DNA from: Phaeodactylibacter xiamenensis
GTDB lineage: Bacteria > Bacteroidota > Bacteroidia > Chitinophagales > Saprospiraceae
Direction: 5' to 3'
Length of the DNA stretch: 64,000 nucleotides
Assembly: GCF_000759025.1 (NCBI RefSeq)
Contig: NZ_JPOS01000018.1
Span: 310,001 to 374,000, forward strand
Shown: in pieces, positions 60,682-64,000 of the stretch
Layout of the letters: each line of letters begins with the position of its first letter
Position numbering within the stretch: position 1 is the first letter of the stretch
The notes under the pieces: model-generated
Database searches by the model: none
What the model was told of the DNA's origin: nothing
Seen by the model: the letters and a program-made list of their open reading frames with translations, nothing else
Translations under genes and position numbers: made by a program

Positions 60682-62925
60682 ATGAAAAGCAAACTGCGGA
60701 TTATCTCTGTCGCCACCTTTCTGGTACTGGCAGCCATCAGCGGGTACTACGTTACCCAATTGCAATTCTCTTTCGATTTCGAACAGTTCTTCCCGGAAGG
60801 GGACGAAGACCTGGAGTTCTTCCGGGACTTTGTGGAGAACTTCGAGGGGGATGACAACTTTCTGCTCGTCGCAGTACGCCGGGAGCAGGGCGTCTTTGAA
60901 CAGGATTTCCTGGAGCGGTTTCACGATTTTACGCTATCTACCCGCGATTTGCCTTATATCGAAGAAAGCCAGTCGCTGACTAAGTTTTCCTACCCGGTAC
61001 GTACGCCATTCGCGATCACTACCGTACCAGCCATTCACATCGATCAACCGGAACGCCTCCCGGCCGATAGTGCCCGTATTCTTTCGGACGAGCGCTTTGT
61101 GCACAACCTGATTTCAGAGGACGGGAAAACGCTAGTGGTCTTCCTCAAGACCATTCCCAGCATACAACTCGATCAGGCACGCGAGCTCATGGCCGCCCTG
61201 GATGAGCAGATCAATACCTACGATTTCGAAGAATACCACTACCTCGGGCGGCCCTATTTTCAAAAGGAACTGGTGGATATGCAAAAGCGGGAAATCACCG
61301 TATCTGCTATCATTTCGGGTATTTTGGTCACGCTGATCATGTTCGTCATCTTCCGCAAGCCCTGGGGCATCTTCGTGGCTTTGGTATCTATCGGGCTGGG
61401 CATGCTGCTGTTTATGGGGCTGCTGGGCGCTACCGGGCGGGAGCTGAATGCTATGGCTGCGCTCTACCCTGTGCTGATGATTATCGTGGGGACCTCGGAT
61501 GTCATCCACATCATGTCCAAATACATCGATGAACTGCGGAAAGGCGAGCGGCAGGACAAAGCCATCGTAACCGCCATCAAGGAAATCGGGCTGGCCACGC
61601 TCCTGACTTCCATCACTACGGCGATCGGATTTGCCTCCCTGCTTACCAGCAAGGTGGGGCCTATTCGTGAATTCGGGATCAATGCAGCCATCGGAGTAAT
61701 GGTGGCTTACGTGACCGTAATTTTCTTCACCACAGCGGTGCTTTCCTGGTTCCGTGCCGATCAGATTATCAAACTGGGCAAGGGGCAGGCTTTTTGGGAA
61801 AAATCCATGGACTGGGCATACCACTTCACCCTGCGCCATCCCAGCCGCATTGCACTGGCTGCCGTGGTGACTTTGGGCATTGCCTTCTGGGGCATCTCCC
61901 GCATTACGACCAACTACGGCATCATCAACAATATGCCGATTGGTGAGAAAATTACTGAGGATTTCAAATTTTTTGAGAAAAACCTGACCGGTTTCCGCCC
62001 CATGGAATTCGCAGTATTTGCCAAAGAGGGCTACAAAGCCACCGACTGGGCTGTGATGCGGGAAATTGCCAAAGTGGAAAACCACCTGAAGGAGTATCCC
62101 TCCGTGCAAGCCGTAGCTTCCATTACCGCCGTCTACAAGAGCATCAATCAGATGATGAAAAATAACGCGCCCGAGGCCTACGCCATGCCCGAAACGGAGG
62201 CAGACTTCGAGCGCTATCAGCGGATGGCCCGCCGGGTGCCCAAGCTGAATGTAAATGTGCTACTGAGCAAAGATGAGACCAAAGCCCGCATCACTTCACG
62301 GGTGCAGGACATCGGCGCAGACAGCATCAAAGCCATAGGCGAGGACATCGACCGATGGATCACCATGAATACGGATACTTCGGTGGTGGCCTTTCAGCGG
62401 ACCGGCACCGGGCTGATTATCGATAAAAATGCCGAGTATGTGCGCCGCGATCTGCTCTATGGGCTCGGCATGGCCATTCTGATTGTGAGCGTGCTGATGG
62501 CCATACTTTTTCAGAATATCAAGATGCTGCTGATTTCCTTGTTGCCCAATATTTTCCCCCTGATACTGGCGGGGGCGCTGCTGGGTTTCCTGGGCATTGA
62601 GCTGGAAGCTGGTGTGTCCATTGTCTTTGCCGTGATTTTTGGCATCGCTGTAGATGATACCATACACTTCCTAAGTAAATACAAACTAGCTAAAAACAAG
62701 GGGCTGGAACTGGAGCCCGCTATGCGCATCACCTTTTTGGAAACGGGGAAGGCCATCGTGCTGACCTCCATTATCCTGTTTTTTGGCTTCCTGGTGATGC
62801 TGTTCTCCATCCACCCGCCGAGTGTGACGATTGGGCTGCTGATCAGCCTGACCCTTTTGAGCGCCTTGATTAGCGATTTGCTGCTTATCCCGTTGCTGAT
62901 CCGCTGGATTATGCCGAAATCCTAG
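60682..62925 (+). CDS. RND/MMPL superfamily exporter
   Basis: This encodes 747 residues with about twelve membrane spans in two repeats of one plus five, and two large periplasmic loops (about 30-205 and 415-590), the RND/MMPL layout. Landmarks are YPVLMIIVGTSDVIHIMSKYIDELRKG in the first half and GIAVDDTIHFLSKYKLAKNKG in the second, both with the Asp residues expected for proton relay. Candidates for cargo are lipids or hydrophobic compounds; the following acyl-CoA synthetase hints at lipids but they are separated by about 600 bp. No periplasmic adaptor gene is adjacent. Confidence 0.9.
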   Translation: MKSKLRIISVATFLVLAAISGYYVTQLQFSFDFEQFFPEGDEDLEFFRDFVENFEGDDNFLLVAVRREQGVFEQDFLERFHDFTLSTRDLPYIEESQSLTKFSYPVRTPFAITTVPAIHIDQPERLPADSARILSDERFVHNLISEDGKTLVVFLKTIPSIQLDQARELMAALDEQINTYDFEEYHYLGRPYFQKELVDMQKREITVSAIISGILVTLIMFVIFRKPWGIFVALVSIGLGMLLFMGLLGATGRELNAMAALYPVLMIIVGTSDVIHIMSKYIDELRKGERQDKAIVTAIKEIGLATLLTSITTAIGFASLLTSKVGPIREFGINAAIGVMVAYVTVIFFTTAVLSWFRADQIIKLGKGQAFWEKSMDWAYHFTLRHPSRIALAAVVTLGIAFWGISRITTNYGIINNMPIGEKITEDFKFFEKNLTGFRPMEFAVFAKEGYKATDWAVMREIAKVENHLKEYPSVQAVASITAVYKSINQMMKNNAPEAYAMPETEADFERYQRMARRVPKLNVNVLLSKDETKARITSRVQDIGADSIKAIGEDIDRWITMNTDTSVVAFQRTGTGLIIDKNAEYVRRDLLYGLGMAILIVSVLMAILFQNIKMLLISLLPNIFPLILAGALLGFLGIELEAGVSIVFAVIFGIAVDDTIHFLSKYKLAKNKGLELEPAMRITFLETGKAIVLTSIILFFGFLVMLFSIHPPSVTIGLLISLTLLSALISDLLLIPLLIRWIMPKS

Positions 62926-63519
62926 CAGCATATCTCCGACAGGCTGCTAGAGCTTTGTTAACCGTGGATGAAGGCTAAGGGCAAATTGTATTGGCAATAA
63001 GAATTCAGAGAAGCTACAGGTTACTCCATCCGTGGAAGGAAATAGCTTGTGTTGCCTGAGCTTTAAAGGCAAAGAGCGTTCGGCTCGATGCAGTAGTTAG
63101 ATTCTTGCCCGATCGGCTTTGCTGACAGAGGGGTGCCGAGTCCCTTTGGGGACTATATGTGGGTAATCTCCAATCTACTAAAGTCTCTCCCCGCGCCATA
63201 GGTGCGGAATGTGTTTTCCCCAAGGGGTTGATGCCAAGCCCGATCAGCATGAAAAAGTTATGGAGCGCAGTCGCCTCTACAGGTTCAGTAGCTTACCTTC
63301 CGCACCTAACGGCGCGGCACCTGTGCGTTGGCATTTGGGTTACCGATATATTGCCCCTGAAGGGGCAGCAGCTCCGCATGGTTCAGCGATGGGCATCCAA
63401 TGGCGCGGCAGCCCCAAAAATAGCTACCCATTTCAAGCTTTACAAAACACCGTGAAGTCTACAAAAAACCCTATCTTTCAGGGAGCCCCAAGTCGAAACC
63501 TATACCTAAGCCCCCTGAT
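62926..63519. repeat. Gene-free region with several short hairpins, likely dispersed repeat
   Basis: No convincing gene is present. AGTCCC/GGGACT (63139-63154) and TGCCCC-TGAA-GGGGCA (63352-63367) are perfect hairpins and CCCCAAGGGG near 63218-63227 is a short palindrome. Sequences such as TCCCTTTGGGGACTATATGT resemble intergenic repeats I recall from Bacteroidota genomes, but this was not checked. Confidence 0.45.
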
Positions 63520-64000
63520 ATGGACTTCCGGCGATTATTCGACATCTTGCCTTATCAACAGGACTGCTTTCCCAACAAGAGAGCCCTTGCCATTCGCGAA
63601 AGCGTAGGTTGGCAATATTTTAGCACTCAAGACTGCGAGCAGACTGCTGCCCGTATTAGTGCCGGCTGGCTGGCGCTGGGGCTCAGGCGGGGCGACCGTG
63701 TGGCACTCCTGGCCGAACGCTGCAGCCCGCGCTGGCTGCTCATGGATATCGCCCTGATGCAGGCCGGGCTCATCTCTGTGCCTGTACATAGCCACTGCAG
63801 CGACCGGGAGTTACAGTTCATCCTCAGAGATGCCGGTGTAGGCTACGTCGTAACGGCCAACCGGGAGGCTACCGAAAAAGTACAGCAGATCAAGGAGCAA
63901 TTACCGGATTTGAGGGAAGTGTATTGCATGCAGCCCCTGCCCGATCATCCGAGTTGGGACGACCTGCTGACCGAGCCTACCGCCTCCGATCAGGAAAAGC
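63520..64000 (+). CDS. Long-chain acyl-CoA synthetase (partial, N-terminal part only)
   Basis: The first 160 codons are present and run off the window edge. MDFRRLFDILPYQQDCFPNKRAL, QTAARISAGWLALGLRRGDRVALLAERCSPRWLLMDIALMQAG and VPVHSHCSDRELQFILRDAG match the N-terminus of AMP-forming fatty acyl-CoA ligases (FadD/FAA type). The ATP-binding motif and active site lie beyond the window. It activates fatty acids to acyl-CoA by family knowledge. The start ATG at 63520 begins the conserved N-terminus. Confidence 0.88.
   Translation, partial: MDFRRLFDILPYQQDCFPNKRALAIRESVGWQYFSTQDCEQTAARISAGWLALGLRRGDRVALLAERCSPRWLLMDIALMQAGLISVPVHSHCSDRELQFILRDAGVGYVVTANREATEKVQQIKEQLPDLREVYCMQPLPDHPSWDDLLTEPTASDQEK

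Noticed and set aside
61132-62109. 325-codon minus-strand frame inside the MMPL/RND gene
   Set aside because: The composition (His, Gln and Asp-rich) is what results from reading the complement of membrane-helix codons; no domain seen.
63159-63607. Two overlapping open frames (98 and 132 codons) before the acyl-CoA synthetase
   Set aside because: They cross hairpins, overlap each other and one overlaps the synthetase start; no homology is visible.

Overview
The window looks like ordinary chromosome from a member of the Bacteroidota at roughly 50% GC. The phylum call rests on four things: type IX secretion C-terminal sorting domains on two secreted proteins; a TonB-dependent receptor paired with a DUF4249 lipoprotein; families typical of the phylum (DUF4175, PepSY-like lipoproteins, serine-palmitoyltransferase-like enzyme); and repeated use of the Bacteroidota promoter element TAnnTTTG upstream of about a dozen genes. 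A Saprospiria-type relative is my guess; the class is inference only. There is no rRNA operon, phage, insertion sequence or CRISPR array.

Layout. 0-9.3 kb: a tandem pair of lipoprotein paralogs (the first cut by the window edge), a DUF481 protein, a PAS/GAF histidine kinase, MazG-like and Dtd housekeeping enzymes, an FG-GAP secreted protein and an SRAP protein. 9.3-9.9 kb: a gene-free stretch dense in DnaA-box-like 9-mers followed by an AT-rich block, the best oriC candidate. 10-14 kb: heme A synthase, YqeY, RsmA and PdxA, with an inverted repeat and a possible 41-codon leader ORF before pdxA. 14-22 kb: TonB receptor + DUF4249, an OmpA lipoprotein, an alpha/beta hydrolase and an M1 aminopeptidase. 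22-28 kb: a giant coiled-coil DUF4175 protein, an RsbW-like ATPase, YbeY and an MFS carrier. 28-33 kb: the thrA-thrB-thrC operon, with two parS centromere palindromes 414 bp apart at its 3' end. 33-38.5 kb: a second M1-type peptidase, a PepSY-like lipoprotein with an Asp/Asn linker and a Kelch protein. 38.5-42 kb: a mevalonate-pathway decarboxylase, a rhodanese lipoprotein and a palmitoyltransferase-like enzyme. 42-45 kb: an AraC regulator divergent from aldB-DUF779. 45-51.6 kb: a MORN/TonB lipoprotein, RlmD, then a complete phosphorelay (hybrid kinase, separate Hpt, separate receiver) and RfbA. 51.6-56 kb: a glycosyltransferase, small redox lipoproteins, a CoxE-like VWA protein, Bcp and a PfkB kinase. 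56.1-56.7 kb: a tRNA-Asn preceded by two degenerate tRNA-like copies in a 107-bp tandem repeat carrying TCCCG...CGGGA palindromes, then a truncated GIY-YIG gene. 56.6-64 kb: pirin, a 54-residue DUF1328 protein, a CDGSH protein, a SPOR protein, an MMPL/RND exporter, a hairpin-rich intergenic repeat and the start of an acyl-CoA synthetase.

The strongest observations outside ordinary genes are the oriC-like region together with the parS pair, which support each other and place the window near the replication origin, and the palindrome-riddled tRNA-Asn array. Functions are read from sequence motifs and recalled family knowledge; no database search was run.
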